Below are positions 35,547 to 45,199 of a stretch of 64,000 nucleotides of DNA, piece after piece; position 1 is the first letter of the stretch, and the number at the start of each line of letters is the position of its first letter. The notes beneath the pieces are model-generated. The model had not been told where the DNA came from. It did not search any database and saw only the letters and a program-made list of their open reading frames with translations. Made by a program: the position numbers and the translations under genes. The stretch is from assembly GCF_029982035.1 (NCBI RefSeq), contig NZ_CP104167.1, positions 62,001 to 126,000 of the forward strand, written 5' to 3'. Source of the DNA: Megaera polyxenophila (lineage in GTDB: Bacteria; Pseudomonadota; Alphaproteobacteria; Rickettsiales; Rickettsiaceae).

Positions 35547-36401
35547 ATGAAAGCCATAAATACTCAAACAAAGAACATCAAAAAACCTCAAGAACCACTA
35601 TCATACACAGAAACCCTAGGTGGTATATTGTTGCTGGTTTTTGTACTTTCTATTTTTTCATTTCTTCCAACCCCTCTATTAATAATATTATCAATGGTAT
35701 TAATATTTTTGACTATTATTCTATTTATAGGGTTTATAGAGCTACTAATCAGCAAAGATCGTATAACAATTATAATCCAAAATCTTTTATTATTACTAGT
35801 TATGTGCGGAATTACCACTTGGTACATAGTTTCTATCGTCAATACCGGTTATTATACTGTAAAACCAGAAGAAATCACCTTTGTAGGAAATCCAGACAAT
35901 CACAATGAAATCAAGGAATTATCTGCTGGAGATCACTTTCTTCCGTTATCAAAAAATTTACTACGTAACTTATATACTTTTCCTCAAAAGGAAACTTATA
36001 ATTGGAAATTAAGTATTAGACCAGATAAGGATACCTTACTAAATAGTCAACAGCAATCCGAATATTTTTTTTACATCGATCTAATTTTTGATATTACTTT
36101 AACAAAAGATAAAGCTTTGGAATTGCTAATAACTCACAAATCAGACTTAGAAACACTTGTAAAAAAAGTAGTCCAACCTAATATACAAAACTCTCTTAAT
36201 CAATTAGGTCAAACACTTAGTTTAGGCAATTTTTCTAATCAAAAAGAACAAATTGAAAAAGAAATCACTAATATCGTGAATAAAGAATTGAATTCTGCAG
36301 GTTTATCCGAGCATGCTATTTTGTGGCTAAAATTAGGAGATTCACCAAAAATCAAATTGACTAGACAGAAGATAAAAGATGAAGTAAATAAATATTTTTA
36401 G
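35547..36401 (+). CDS. SPFH/Band-7-like protein with three membrane helices
   Basis: 284 residues. Three hydrophobic helices occupy about residues 25-45, 46-65 and 75-102. Then NTGYYTVKPEEITFVGNPDN, GDHFLPLSKNLLRNLYTFPQ and IEKEITNIVNKELNSAGLSE follow the order of an SPFH domain (compare GQIGIVV and GVNFIAPWKEVYKFPT in the gene at 33849). It is divergent, so homology is inferred from this parallel. The frameshifted paralogue is at 17289-18109. Confidence 0.6.
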   Translation: MKAINTQTKNIKKPQEPLSYTETLGGILLLVFVLSIFSFLPTPLLIILSMVLIFLTIILFIGFIELLISKDRITIIIQNLLLLLVMCGITTWYIVSIVNTGYYTVKPEEITFVGNPDNHNEIKELSAGDHFLPLSKNLLRNLYTFPQKETYNWKLSIRPDKDTLLNSQQQSEYFFYIDLIFDITLTKDKALELLITHKSDLETLVKKVVQPNIQNSLNQLGQTLSLGNFSNQKEQIEKEITNIVNKELNSAGLSEHAILWLKLGDSPKIKLTRQKIKDEVNKYF

Positions 36402-36560
36402 GTTATGCTGTATAGTTCTCTGTTATTTTTCTTCATTAGTTATGATATTATTAAGCAAGAAGCCAAACGCTCTTTAAGGCGTTGGGTAATTCATGAAAAA
36501 CTGTTGTTAGAGTTCAACTTATAATATATAATGTGCAGTGCCTAATTATGGAATACATTT
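36402..36560 (+). other. spacer with possible hairpin
   Basis: 159 bp between the SPFH-like gene and the 144-residue membrane protein. It contains aaacgctctttaaggcgttg, a loose gcg/cgc hairpin. The corresponding spacer on the minus-strand paralogous block (17166-17288) is not closely similar. Confidence 0.3.
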
Positions 36561-36995
36561 ATGAATTTAAGTTTTAAGATGCAAATACTTTTATCAAGAT
36601 ATTTGCCATTTCCCCCCTTTTGGATTTCCCTTCTAACAGGATTATTATTCTTTAACAATATTTTAAAATACCATATATTAAACGATTTTAACGCTGGCTT
36701 ACTTCATGTTTTAATTTTGATGAATATCTTTGCCTTTTTCCTTTTAAAATACAAAAGATATGAACTAAAAATTAGTCAAAAAGAATGGCAAGAAATTTGT
36801 ACTTTTCTTAAAAGAAAATTCTCTCAATATGATTTTAATGATGATTTTTACTGCACCGAAGTTTTTGACAGGAACAATGACTTTAAATACACTGAACTTT
36901 TTTTAAAACTTGGTAGTGATTATCGAGTAGTAGTTGAAGAGTTTAAAATTAGTGAATTTAAATCCTCTCCTGAGATTTTAAAAATTTTCAAATAA
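36561..36995 (+). CDS. small membrane protein, paralogue of 16731-17165
   Basis: 144 residues, MNLSFKMQILLSRYLPFPPF. Two N-terminal hydrophobic helices and a charged C-terminal domain (KISQKEWQEICTFLKRKFSQ ... SDYRVVVEEFKISEF). The differences from the other copy are mostly conservative, which suggests both were under selection after duplication. It precedes an XRE regulator by 4 bp. Function unknown. Confidence 0.6.
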   Translation: MNLSFKMQILLSRYLPFPPFWISLLTGLLFFNNILKYHILNDFNAGLLHVLILMNIFAFFLLKYKRYELKISQKEWQEICTFLKRKFSQYDFNDDFYCTEVFDRNNDFKYTELFLKLGSDYRVVVEEFKISEFKSSPEILKIFK

Positions 36996-36999
36996 CCAT

Positions 37000-37230
37000 A
37001 TGCAGCATATAGAAAATTATTTTAATAACGTGGACCAAATAATTGGTAAAAAAATCTATTCCTTGCGATTAGATAATAATATGTCTCAGAGTGAACTAGG
37101 CAAAAAGATTGGTGTTTCCGCTCAACAACTGCAAAAATACGAAAATGCTAAAAATAGAATTAGCGCAGCACGATTATCCTTAATAGCAAAAGTTTTAGAT
37201 AAGGATATCTCGTATTTTTACCAAACTTAA
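37000..37230 (+). CDS. XRE-family regulator
   Basis: 76 residues. HTH_3 domain: IIGKKIYSLRLDNNMSQSEL, GKKIGVSAQQLQKYENAKNR and RLSLIAKVLDKDISYFYQT. Very similar to the gene at 53387-53764 but lacking its C-terminal 45 residues. Starting 4 bp after the membrane protein, it is probably the operon regulator. An IS5 element begins 78 bp downstream. Confidence 0.82.
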   Translation: MQHIENYFNNVDQIIGKKIYSLRLDNNMSQSELGKKIGVSAQQLQKYENAKNRISAARLSLIAKVLDKDISYFYQT

Positions 37231-37308
37231 ACCAGAAAGTTAAAAATTGAAGTTGACGCCAGATTTTTCAACTGCCTAAAATATAAGCAACACTTCTTGA
37301 ACTTATAG

Positions 37309-38941
37309 AGTCTCTCCGTCAAAACTCTCTACCCCTGAATTAGAAGGGGTTTCATGTTATAAATGGCTTACGAAATCCATAAGAAAATGTTATAATTAGC
37401 GCATAAAGCTTATGGATTTTAAAGTATATGCCTATAGAAAATATTAGTTTTTCTCAAAAACAAGAAAGATTATTTGGTGAAAAATTATCTATACAACTAA
37501 ATCGCAAAAACAAATTATATAAACTGAGAGATTTGGTAAATTGGTCTGAACTTGAAGCGCTGGCATTAGCTAAGGTTGAAATCAAGCAATTCGGTAGAAA
37601 TAAGAAGGATCATAGAGTAATGCTAGGACTATCAATGCTGCAAGCTATGTATAACGGTTCTGATTCGTTTACGGAGGAAGAATTAAAGGAAAATATATAT
37701 TGGCAATATTTTTGCGGCTATGAGTATATGCAACAAGATATTGACGTATCGGAGGCGACTATACGTAGATTCCGCAATGCTCTGGGAGAGGAAGGATATA
37801 AAGAGATTCTAAAAGAGCTTTTGCGTATAGGACTGAAGGTCGGAGCACTCAAAAAAAAAGACTTGGAATCGGCGATTATAGATACGACTGTACAGATTAA
37901 GAATATCAAACATCCACATGACGTACATTTAATGGAGACCGCAAGAGCAAAAGTAGTAGATCTCTGTAAACGACTTGGTATTTCGCTTAACGAGACATAC
38001 GCCAAGAGTTTTAAATATAAGACGATCAAGCTTTGGAAGTACAAGGAAGATAGTAAAGCAAGGCAACGTAGAAAAATAATGATAAGCTTAAAAGTCCGCT
38101 TAGGTAGGTTGATCCGTATATGCTGGAGAGGTATAGAAAAATCAAAATTAGAACTATCTGCTGAGGATAGCGCCATTTTTACGAGAGTTAAAAATATTCA
38201 TGCCCAGTCTGTGCTTAAGAAAAAGGACAAGGATATTTATAAAAAAGAGCATAAGATAGTCTATAGCTTTCATGCTCCGGAGGTAGAGTGTATCGGCAAG
38301 GGTAAAATGAATAAACCTTACGAATTTGGTAACAAAGTCGGGATTGCAGTAAGCGGCCGAGGCAACTTTATTCTTGGGGTTAAATCTTTTCACGGTAACC
38401 CCTACGACGGACATACTTTAGATCAAACGGTATCGGAGCTGCGCAAGCTAAGTCCGGAGACTAGCAAAATTTTTGTAGATCTTGGTTACACCGGCCATAA
38501 CTTCAAAGAAAAAGGCAAGGTTTTTACCGCCAAGACCAAGAAAGCTTTATCAACCGATGACAAAAAGATGCAAAAGCGGAGAAGTGCAATTGAACCGATA
38601 ATAGGTCATCTAAAGAATTTTGGTCGTATGGGTAGAAACTACCTTAAGGGAATAATTGGAGATATCGTTAATCCGCTTATCTCTGCCGTTGGCTTGAATT
38701 TGCGTAGAATCACTAATATTCTCAAAGAATCCACCGCATAATAATTTTCCGAAAATCTTAATAATTTAAGCAATTAGCATTGCTCAAGAGAGAATCATGA
38801 GTAAATTGTGAATTTTTGCCATCATAGCACCTAAATTTTATATTTTTGGTAAAAAAATACCCCAAAAAAATAAAAATGCGATGATTGACTTTTAAAATTA
38901 TTAAAACTACATCAAAAATTTAGAATTTTGACGGAAAGACT
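37309..38941 (+). mobile_element. IS5-family element (1,633 bp) with ATAG target duplication
   Basis: Inverted ends AGTCTCTCCGTCAAAACTCT and, from the right on minus, AGTCTTTCCGTCAAAATTCT. Both are flanked by ATAG (37305-37308 and 38942-38945), a clean 4-bp target duplication that fits the IS5 family. A hairpin acccctgaattagaaggggt followed by T residues near 37330-37352 inside the left end probably blocks read-through transcription. Confidence 0.9.
37428..38741 (+). CDS. IS5-family DDE transposase
   Basis: 437 residues, MPIENISFSQKQERLFGEKL. An N-terminal DUF772-like HTH (LMLGLSMLQAMYNGSDSFTE-type and ATIRRFRNALGEEGYKEIL) precedes the DDE residues: D in ESAIIDTTVQIKNI, D in KIFVDLGYTGH and E in RRSAIEPIIGHLKN with the Y-R-K-like tail. 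Intact. The only copy in this window. Confidence 0.92.
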   Translation: MPIENISFSQKQERLFGEKLSIQLNRKNKLYKLRDLVNWSELEALALAKVEIKQFGRNKKDHRVMLGLSMLQAMYNGSDSFTEEELKENIYWQYFCGYEYMQQDIDVSEATIRRFRNALGEEGYKEILKELLRIGLKVGALKKKDLESAIIDTTVQIKNIKHPHDVHLMETARAKVVDLCKRLGISLNETYAKSFKYKTIKLWKYKEDSKARQRRKIMISLKVRLGRLIRICWRGIEKSKLELSAEDSAIFTRVKNIHAQSVLKKKDKDIYKKEHKIVYSFHAPEVECIGKGKMNKPYEFGNKVGIAVSGRGNFILGVKSFHGNPYDGHTLDQTVSELRKLSPETSKIFVDLGYTGHNFKEKGKVFTAKTKKALSTDDKKMQKRRSAIEPIIGHLKNFGRMGRNYLKGIIGDIVNPLISAVGLNLRRITNILKESTA

Positions 38942-39014
38942 ATAGAGATTCCGTTAACGAAGGTTTTCTACATTTTTATCAACAAAATTGTTGATAACTT
39001 ATTTGTTAAAACTA

Positions 39015-39090
39015 ATTCCTATTTTTTAGCTTTAGTATTTCCTATAAACTTAGGCTTGTTACGGAAGAGATAGCTGGAGTTATTGAAATT
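39015..39090 (-). pseudogene. Rpn-family C-terminal remnant, decayed
   Basis: On the minus strand the sequence reads ISSVTSLSL, a stop, then EILKLKN, matching ISSVTGLSLEEISKLK at 30376-30440. Only this tail is left, beside the TfoX-like gene. Confidence 0.45.
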
Positions 39091-39099
39091 TAATACCGG

Positions 39100-39426
39100 T
39101 TAGGTTTTTATTAAAACTTTTCGCATATTTGAAATATTTATAGTTTTTCCTTTAGCCAACCACCACGCTTTGCTAGCTTCAAATAAAAACGTATCAAAGT
39201 CTGATTGGTCAAGTTGATTTTTAGGCCCAAGTAGTCTAGATATTAGTTTACTTTCCATTTTTATAAATTTATTACCATCACTTAAGAACAAAACACTTTT
39301 TTTAATTATCTTTCCAAACATAGCTCCATCTTTGTATAAAACTATATGCCCTTTATTTTTTATCACATTAACATTAGACATTGGCGATAATATCTCAAGT
39401 ATTACATTAACAAATTCTTCCTGCAT
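39100..39426 (-). CDS. TfoX/Sxy N-terminal-domain-like protein, paralogue of 15129-15458
   Basis: 108 residues, MQEEFVNVILEILSPMSNVN. Core KNKGHIVLYKDGAMFGKIIK and SVLFLSDGNKFIKMES, then DTFLFEASKAWWLAKGK. It is oriented against the plus-strand membrane block, exactly as its paralogue is against the minus-strand block, so it belongs to the duplicated module. Confidence 0.6.
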   Translation of the reverse strand: MQEEFVNVILEILSPMSNVNVIKNKGHIVLYKDGAMFGKIIKKSVLFLSDGNKFIKMESKLISRLLGPKNQLDQSDFDTFLFEASKAWWLAKGKTINISNMRKVLIKT

Positions 39427-39735
39427 TACAAATTAATTAGTTTATTTTTATTAAGGAGGTTTAAATTTAGTATTTTAAGAAAGAGTTGTAAAGTTAATAT
39501 TATTCTTATTTAATTATTAATTTTTTGCATATATATTTTAGCTACTCCTCTAGGTTAAATCACTTAGAGGAGACTAATTGTAAGGAATTTTATCAAAGTA
39601 ATTTATATATACTTGTTTTTGGTAAGGCCACATCAAAAACACAAGTGTATGGATTTATTTTAAACTCTTTTTGATTATATTCTCAACTGCTTATGACAAT
39701 ATATAGTTTCACTAACCAAACAGGACTGTTTTACC
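39427..39735. other. intergenic region with hairpin
   Basis: 309 bp between divergent genes, so it should hold promoters for both. A strong hairpin CTCCTCTA ... TAGAGGAG lies at 39545-39572. No ORF seen. Confidence 0.45.
39545..39572. promoter_or_regulatory. 8-bp-arm inverted repeat
   Basis: CTCCTCTA and TAGAGGAG with a 12-base loop in the divergent spacer before the proQ-like operon. It could be an operator or a terminator; no U-tract follows directly. Confidence 0.4.
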
Positions 39736-39897
39736 ATGAACAATAAGGATTTTACAATACCCAAAAATATGCTTTTGAACTGGCTCTATTCAACTGAAAG
39801 AAATGTCTCACTGGATGAACTGGGAAAATGGCTTGAAAATAACACAAGCGGACAGTATAAACTTGTTAAAAATAATATAAAGACGGAAGCCGCATGA
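39736..39897 (+). CDS. small protein upstream of proQ-like gene
   Basis: 53 residues, MNNKDFTIPKNMLLNWLYST then LGKWLENNTSGQYKLVKNNI. The last codons overlap the next start (gcATGA). No family recognised. After the next gene, 40491-40560 reads GKKLSIQLNTNGKYKLVDTD in one frame, an echo of GKWLENNTSGQYKLV, which suggests a decayed duplicate. Confidence 0.55.
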   Translation: MNNKDFTIPKNMLLNWLYSTERNVSLDELGKWLENNTSGQYKLVKNNIKTEAA

Positions 39898-40490
39898 GTG
39901 AAGAATCTACATTAAGTCTTGGCGACAAGTTATCTCCTGAGGTACAAAACAAATTGCGACAATTAGCAGGGACACCCGGTACAACAAAAAGTGAATTACC
40001 TAAGGTCGATAATACTAACGTAAAAGCCGGTAATAATAATACCAACAAACCACATAAGCCAAAACTGAATCAAAACGAATCAGAAAAAAAACTCAAAGCA
40101 ATTGAATTGCATAAACAACAGAAAGAGCAGGCTATTACTTTTTACAAACAGCATTTCTCTTATTTTAGTAAACTATATCCAAATTGTTTTAATGAAACAC
40201 CCAAACCTCTTGCTATCGGTATTGATAAAGCAATAGTAGCGGAAGAAGCTACAAAACCGGAAGAAGAACGTATAAACCAAAAAGTAGTAAGACGTTTTCT
40301 TGCTAAGTATACTCGTAGCGTAGCATATAAAGAAGCCATGCAATCCGCAGGTAGTACTAGAATTAATTTACAAGGCGAAGAAGTTGAAAAAGTCACTCCC
40401 GAACACGCTGAAATAGCTAGAAAATCTCTTAAAGAGTGGCAGGCTAAAAAAGCTGCAAGAGAAAATAATAAGCAGAAAACTTGGAAATAA
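39894..40490 (+). CDS. ProQ/FinO-family RNA chaperone
   Basis: 198 residues. A disordered Asn/Lys-rich N-terminus is followed by the FinO/ProQ domain: HFSYFSKLYPNCFNETPKPL, AIGIDKAIVAEEATKPEEER, VVRRFLAKYTRSVAYKEAMQ and STRINLQGEEVEKVTPEHAE. Proteins of this family bind structured small RNAs; FinO represses conjugation in F-like plasmids by stabilising FinP antisense RNA. Located on an element with an F-type tra locus, a role in transfer control is plausible but not shown. Confidence 0.88.
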   Translation: MSEESTLSLGDKLSPEVQNKLRQLAGTPGTTKSELPKVDNTNVKAGNNNTNKPHKPKLNQNESEKKLKAIELHKQQKEQAITFYKQHFSYFSKLYPNCFNETPKPLAIGIDKAIVAEEATKPEEERINQKVVRRFLAKYTRSVAYKEAMQSAGSTRINLQGEEVEKVTPEHAEIARKSLKEWQAKKAARENNKQKTWK

Positions 40491-40804
40491 GGGAAAAAGC
40501 TATCAATTCAGCTAAATACTAACGGTAAATATAAGCTAGTGGACACTGATGATCAGACTTAAAGTGTCTAAATCAGATTTGCAGAAAATTATCTCCTATT
40601 AGTGATTAACAACTTATGAAAAATAATTATTATAAAACCCCTTAAACATCAACAAGATAAGCCACCTATCGGTGGCAGCTTAAAAGAAGATACTCTTGAC
40701 CGATAAATATTTATGGAGGATTATAATACTGGTATTTGATTTGTTTTAACTTGAGTTATAAAGACTGAATGTTAGACATACATAAGATAATATATAATTG
40801 AGTT

Positions 40805-41056
40805 ATGAGTAACTTGCACTCTGAGCAGCATTTGGTCAATGAATTAGCGGTAAAAACTCTTAAGGCCATTTCTAAAGAGCAAGCAATTCCTTACAGCAGG
40901 ATCAAAAAGATTTTTTCCGAAGGAGATAAGGAAATAGCCAAGGCTTTCTGGATAATGTTGCGAAAATATCTCCCAATCATAAGTATAATTCTGTTTACTA
41001 TTGCCCTGATTGTAAAGAATTTGATTTAGAACGCAAAGGAAGAAAGATTCCTTGGT
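40805..41056 (+). pseudogene. IS91 accessory small ORF, copy 3 (frameshifted)
   Basis: Same start as the ORF at 32162. One A is missing in gcgaaaatatctccc, so the reading continues YLPIISIILFTIALIVKNLI and the CPDC motif is lost. Confidence 0.7.
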
Positions 41057-41082
41057 AAGAAAACATTAACTATAAGTAATTT

Positions 41083-42261
41083 ATGGAAATAGTCGGTAAA
41101 GGAATATCTATAAAACATATTTTTCTAGACCGTGGTAATTGGTCTCGATTTCGCTAAAAAATACGGCAAGCTAAGATACGGCATTATTTTCAACGTCACT
41201 AAAGTTATATCGTGTGGAACGAAATATTTAGGATTTAAACGTTATAGCTGCCGTGATTGTAACCGCAATAAATCGGTAGCATTCAGCTGTAAAGGTAGGT
41301 TTTGTTCTCGTTGTGGTAAGAAACAAACGGATCAATGGGTGAGTAAGGCTAGCAATGTTCTACCAAAAACACGATGGCAGCACATTACATTTACAATGCC
41401 GGACTCTTTATGGCCGATATTTTGGCTCAATCGTGATCTGTTTGGATTGATTTCCGGTATTGCAGCAGGAATTATTAAGGAGATAGCTACAAAGAAAAAT
41501 CTTGTGGTTGGTATATTTACTGCCTTACACACTTTCGGTAGAGATTTAAAACGCAATGTTCATATCCATTTATCGGTTACTTGCGGCGGTATAAATAGCA
41601 AAGGCAAGTGGCAAAAATTATTTTTTCCTGCCGAACCTATTAAAAAAATGTGGAGACATAGAGTCCTTGAGTTATTTCGCTTTCAATATATCTCAAGTAA
41701 TTTGAAGTTGCCGTCCGCATATCAAAATGCTGAGAATTTTAATAACTGGATGAGTAGTTTATACGAAATCAGTTGGTATGTTTATTTACAAAAACCATCG
41801 GATGATCATAAACGCAACATAGAATATTTAGGGCGGTATATAAAACGCCCCCTATTTCCGAGACAAGAATAGAAAATTACGACGGAAAGCAGGTAACGTT
41901 TAAATTTCTTGATCACTATAATAATACAATTGATCGCATAACTATGCCCGTGATGCAGTTCATAGCTAGTCTGATTATGCATATACCAGATCGTTATTTT
42001 CGAATGATTAGGTATTACGGTTTTTTATCTAATAGAACTAGGGGCGTACAATTACCTATCGTATATAAGGCAATTAATCAAATCGTTCATAAGAAAACTA
42101 AGCTCATTAGTTGGAGATTAATGATTTGGTTGAATTTTAAAATAGATCCTCTGTTTTGCTATAATTGCAATAAATGTATGAATCTGCGGCAAGTTTATTA
42201 CGGTTTATCTCCGCCATTGTTATTAATAAGAATCAATGAATTATTATCAACGCCTAGATAA
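41083..42261 (+). CDS. IS91-family transposase, copy 3 (two shared frame breaks)
   Basis: Same organisation as 32441-33619. The frame breaks after NWSRF and after YIKRP lie at the same positions, with one substitution near the end (RINEL for RTNEL). HUH and zinc motifs are intact in the middle frame. Confidence 0.82.
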
Positions 42262-42560
42262 CATCATTATGGCGAACACTTCTTTCACGTCTTAGCCACA
42301 TAATTTGTAAAACTGAACCTATTTTTAGATAGATTCTGGCAGAGATTTTTATAAAAGTGTTGATAATTTCTAATATTGTGGCTTGTAACTACATTTTATT
42401 AAACGAATTTTCAAAGTTTTGATTAACAATTTTTCTGGTTACAAATTTTGAAATTCCTATACTACAAGATAAGCCACCTATCGGTGGCAGCTTAAAAGAA
42501 GATACCCTTGACCGATAAATATTTATGGAGGATTATAATACTGGTATTTGATTTGTTTTA

Positions 42561-43689
42561 TTAACCCACCAATTAAATACCCGACTTAGGCGGCATATTT
42601 TACTTCTTTCGCCTGAAATAATCTTTTGATATGTTCTGGGTTATTTTGCAGAGTCCTTAGGTAAGATTTTAAATTCCCTTGGAGTTCAGATTTTGTAAGA
42701 GGTATATGTTTCCTATTTACATTTCTTTTTAAATCGTTGTTTAAATATTCATCCGGATTATGTTGCGGAGTATACGGAGGCAGAAAAAATAAAGAAATTT
42801 TCTTTTTATGTTTCCGAGTCCATATTTGTACTTTTTTGCTATGATGAACCTTGAGATTATCTAGGATTAAGAAGATTTTTTTCTTGGAGTATTTTACCAA
42901 CCTCCGTAAAAATTCTATAAATACATTTGTTTTTAGTGTCTCTTCGTACAGCATAAACCTTAGCTTACCGTTATTTGTAACAGTGGATATCATGTTTATA
43001 CTAAATCTCTTCGATTTATGAATCACAACAGGGGTTTTTCCTTTTAAAGAATAGCTTTGTAATACCTGACACTCTTGTTTTATCCCTACTTCGTCGCACC
43101 AATGTATTTCTGCCTTTTCATATTCTGCTTGCTTGGCTATTGACGGATATTCTTCATCTAACCAAAATTGAACCCTTTTGGGTTGCTGCTCATATGCTAA
43201 CTTCTTTGGCTTTTGTGCAGTATACCCCCATCTTCTTAAATATTCGCCTATTGTACTTAGGGGAAGAAAAAATCCACAATGTTTTTTGATGAGTGCATTA
43301 ACTGATTTTCTTGACCATAATGCTGATTTGATATTGTGATCTTCTGGTCTAGAGATATTTACGTACCCTTGTATTATTTTACTTTGATCTTCGGTTATAA
43401 GCCTTTTCTCTCCTATCTTTCTACCTCTTAACTTCCCACTAATTGCGTACTTGTCGCCTCTCTTTTCCCTCCTTACCCATTCATTTACTGTCTGGCGACT
43501 CACTCCTATTAATTCACCTACCGACGATTGACTCTCTCCTCTTTTTACTAGTTTTAGAGCAATCTTTCTCATCGACGCTTGTGCGCTTATTGATAATTTC
43601 CTAAAATCTTCACTTTTTGACATTATTGCATTATACAAATTCCTTCCTTCTTGGCAATAGTTATGTCGGGTATTTAATTGGTGGGTTAA
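42561..43689 (-). mobile_element. IS630-family element, copy E (1,129 bp)
   Basis: Ends ttaacccaccaattaaatac at both termini with TA on each side (42559-42560 and 43690-43691). It sits in the leader region of IS91 copy 4, so it arrived after that copy. Confidence 0.95.
42586..43623 (-). CDS. IS630 transposase, copy E
   Basis: 345 residues, MSKSEDFRKLSISAQASMRK, same as copies A and D, with the HTH and the three catalytic segments (CDEVGIK, LILDNLKVHH, PQHNPDEY) intact. Confidence 0.92.
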   Translation of the reverse strand: MSKSEDFRKLSISAQASMRKIALKLVKRGESQSSVGELIGVSRQTVNEWVRREKRGDKYAISGKLRGRKIGEKRLITEDQSKIIQGYVNISRPEDHNIKSALWSRKSVNALIKKHCGFFLPLSTIGEYLRRWGYTAQKPKKLAYEQQPKRVQFWLDEEYPSIAKQAEYEKAEIHWCDEVGIKQECQVLQSYSLKGKTPVVIHKSKRFSINMISTVTNNGKLRFMLYEETLKTNVFIEFLRRLVKYSKKKIFLILDNLKVHHSKKVQIWTRKHKKKISLFFLPPYTPQHNPDEYLNNDLKRNVNRKHIPLTKSELQGNLKSYLRTLQNNPEHIKRLFQAKEVKYAA

Positions 43690-43747
43690 TAACTTGAGTT
43701 ATAAAGACTGAATGTTAGACATACATAAGATAATATATAATTGAGTT

Positions 43748-43996
43748 ATGAGTAACTTGCACTCTGAGCAGCATTTGGTCAATGAATTAGCGGTAAAAAC
43801 TCTTAAGGCCATTTCTAAAGAGCAAGCAATTCCTTACAGCAGGATCAAAAAGATTTTTTCCGAAGGAGATAAGGAAATAGCCAAGGCTTTCTGGATAATG
43901 TTGCGAAAAATATCTCCCAATCATAAGTATAATTCTGTTTACTATTGCCCTGATTGTAAAGAATTTGATTTAGAACGCAAAGGAAGTCCTTGGTAA
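43748..43996 (+). CDS. IS91 accessory small ORF, copy 4 (6-bp deletion)
   Basis: 82 residues. Identical to the ORF at 32162 except that RKIPW has become SPW-type through an in-frame loss of 6 bp (aaaggaagtccttgg). CxxC retained. Confidence 0.5.
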   Translation: MSNLHSEQHLVNELAVKTLKAISKEQAIPYSRIKKIFSEGDKEIAKAFWIMLRKISPNHKYNSVYYCPDCKEFDLERKGSPW

Positions 43997-44020
43997 GAAA
44001 ACATTAACTATAAGTAATTT

Positions 44021-45199
44021 ATGGAAATAGTCGGTAAAGGAATATCTATAAAACATATTTTTCTAGACCGTGGTAATTGGTCTCGATTTCGCTAAAAAAT
44101 ACGGCAAGCTAAGATACGGCATTATTTTCAACGTCACTAAAGTTATATCGTGTGGAACGAAATATTTAGGATTTAAACGTTATAGCTGCCGTGATTGTAA
44201 CCGCAATAAATCGGTAGCATTCAGCTGTAAAGGTAGGTTTTGTTCTCGTTGTGGTAAGAAACAAACGGATCAATGGGTGAGTAAGGCTAGCAATGTTCTA
44301 CCAAAAACACGATGGCAGCACATTACATTTACAATGCCGGACTCTTTATGGCCGATATTTTGGCTCAATCGTGATCTGTTTGGATTGATTTCCGGTATTG
44401 CAGCAGGAATTATTAAGGAGATAGCTACAAAGAAAAATCTTGTGGTTGGTATATTTACTGCCTTACACACTTTCGGTAGAGATTTAAAACGCAATGTTCA
44501 TATCCATTTATCGGTTACTTGCGGCGGTATAAATAGCAAAGGCAAGTGGCAAAAATTATTTTTTCCTGCCGAACCTATTAAAAAAATGTGGAGACATAGA
44601 GTCCTTGAGTTATTTCGCTTTCAATATATCTCAAGTAATTTGAAGTTGCCGTCCGCATATCAAAATGCTGAGAATTTTAATAACTGGATGAGTAGTTTAT
44701 ACGAAATCAGTTGGTATGTTTATTTACAAAAACCATCGGATGATCATAAACGCAACATAGAATATTTAGGGCGGTATATAAAACGCCCCCTATTTCCGAG
44801 ACAAGAATAGAAAATTACGACGGAAAGCAGGTAACGTTTAAATTTCTTGATCACTATAATAATACAATTGATCGCATAACTATGCCCGTGATGCAGTTCA
44901 TAGCTAGTCTGATTATGCATATACCAGATCGTTATTTTCGAATGATTAGGTATTACGGTTTTTTATCTAATAGAACTAGGGGCGTACAATTACCTATCGT
45001 ATATAAGGCAATTAATCAAATCGTTCATAAGAAAACTAAGCTCATTAGTTGGAGATTAATGATTTGGTTGAATTTTAAAATAGATCCTCTGTTTTGCTAT
45101 AATTGCAATAAATGTATGAATCTGCGGCAAGTTTATTACGGTTTATCTCCGCCATTGTTATTAATAAGAACCAATGAATTATTATCAACGCCTAGATAA
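44021..45199 (+). CDS. IS91-family transposase, copy 4 (two shared frame breaks)
   Basis: Same sequence arrangement as copy 2: MEIVGKGISIKHIF... frame, a central frame 44070-44810 with zinc cysteines and HIHLS, and a third frame to 45199. Frame breaks are at the same two positions. Confidence 0.82.

Larger units (their letters stand above)
40658..42464 (+). mobile_element. IS91-family element, copy 3
   Basis: Left end ataagccacc after CAAG (40654-40657). Right end cctatacta at 42464, immediately followed by CAAG and copy 4. The right 130 bp differ from the other copies (for example cttgtaactacattttatt and caaagttttgattaacaat), so this copy is the most diverged. Confidence 0.88.

Noticed and set aside
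41332..44494. Minus-strand 74-residue ORFs in IS91 copies
   Set aside because: They are antisense to the conserved transposase frame and recur only because the element is repeated.
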